DNA of 33,743 nt, from positions 1 through 33,743 of the forward strand of contig CANQQI010000008.1 in NCBI GenBank assembly GCA_947625945.1, given 5' to 3'. The translations under genes were made by a program, and so were the position numbers. Every line of letters starts with the position of its first letter. Position 1 is the first letter of the stretch. Source of the stretch: an uncultured Oscillospiraceae bacterium (GTDB lineage: Bacteria; Bacillota; Clostridia; Oscillospirales; Oscillospiraceae). This document shows positions 33,639-33,743 of this stretch, in pieces. The notes beneath the pieces were generated by a model. The model was not told the origin of the DNA, ran no database searches, and saw only the letters and a program-made list of their open reading frames with translations.

Positions 33639-33743
33639 TTATGCCCAGGGGTTCTCCGTGGGATAGGGCAGGCTCTTGGGCTGGTTGTAGGAGATGTCCT
33701 GGATGCCCAGGAATTTGAACACCTCAAACAGGGCCTTGCCGTA
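33639..33743 (-). CDS. C-terminal fragment of an unrecognised protein (cut by the window edge)
   Basis: Reading the minus strand from the edge gives 34 codons, YGKALFEVFKFLGIQDISYN through SLPYPTENPWA, then TAA at 33641-33639. Codon choice is strongly GC-biased at third positions, as in neighbouring real genes, and a terminator with U-tract lies downstream. It is missing from the ORF track because it has no start codon in the window; the track's 33521-33727 ORF is in a different frame. I do not recognise the protein family. Confidence 0.7.
   Translation of the reverse strand, partial: YGKALFEVFKFLGIQDISYNQPKSLPYPTENPWA

Noticed and set aside
33521-33727. 68-codon minus-strand ORF at the right edge
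   Set aside because: It overlaps, in another frame, the better-supported C-terminal fragment ending at 33639, and its composition is of the Arg/Ser/Pro-rich shadow type.
1-33743. Search by eye for tRNA, rRNA, transposase and integrase genes
   Set aside because: No supporting sequence was found for any of them in this window.

Overview
The window looks like an accessory carbohydrate/organic-acid catabolism region of a fairly GC-rich, probably anaerobic, gut-type Clostridia (Oscillospiraceae-like) bacterium. This is inferred from strong AGGAGG-type ribosome sites, several GPH-type sugar symporters with a characteristic basic C-terminal tail, permuted GH3 enzymes, and an AraC regulator of a kind common in such genomes. 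I could not run searches, so taxonomy is a guess. I saw no rRNA, tRNA, CRISPR array or insertion sequence.

Layout. (1) 1-348: the first 12 codons of a leftward gene at the edge, its TTGACG-17-TATAAT promoter, and a terminator for the next operon. (2) 13375-349, minus strand: a TetR regulator, a GPH symporter, a cytoplasmic permuted GH3, a GH2, a GH43 and a large membrane-tethered GH3 with three tandem C-terminal repeats. Together these look like one oligosaccharide uptake and hydrolysis operon. (3) 13521-14933, plus: a divergent GPH symporter whose -10 box sits inside an inverted repeat. (4) 16776-14998, minus: another GPH symporter, convergent with the previous one. (5) 17094-19835, plus: an NAD-dependent epimerase/dehydratase and an unrecognised membrane-anchored protein. 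(6) 27753-19972, minus: an alpha/beta-hydrolase, AllG/YlbE (DUF1116), FdrA/AllF split into two ORFs, an unusual acetate-kinase-family protein, a DUF6282-type hydrolase and a GPH symporter. (7) 27961-30006, plus: a GarR-like tartronate semialdehyde reductase and a D-2-hydroxyacid dehydrogenase. (8) 30085-32034, minus: a GHL6-like putative glycosidase, divergent from an AraC regulator at 32215-33432. (9) 33639-33743: the C-terminal 34 codons of an unrecognised leftward gene.

How it may work together. Block 2 fits uptake of a beta-linked oligosaccharide and stepwise removal of sugars inside the cell, with one enzyme held at the outer face of the membrane. Block 6 is the most unusual part. FdrA and AllG are parts of the oxamate carbamoyltransferase of anaerobic allantoin breakdown in E. 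coli, where a carbamate kinase then makes ATP. Here AllH and carbamate kinase are absent from the window, FdrA's C-terminal tail is a separate 61-residue ORF, and the kinase is an acetate-kinase homologue with altered substrate-pocket motifs. I infer a related phosphorolytic pathway acting on a different imported compound, with GarR and the D-2-hydroxyacid dehydrogenase next door handling small 2-hydroxy/3-oxo acids. A 13-base motif (AATAGCGAAAAAA) shared by the garR promoter and the AraC/GHL6 intergenic region may link blocks 7 and 8 in one regulon.
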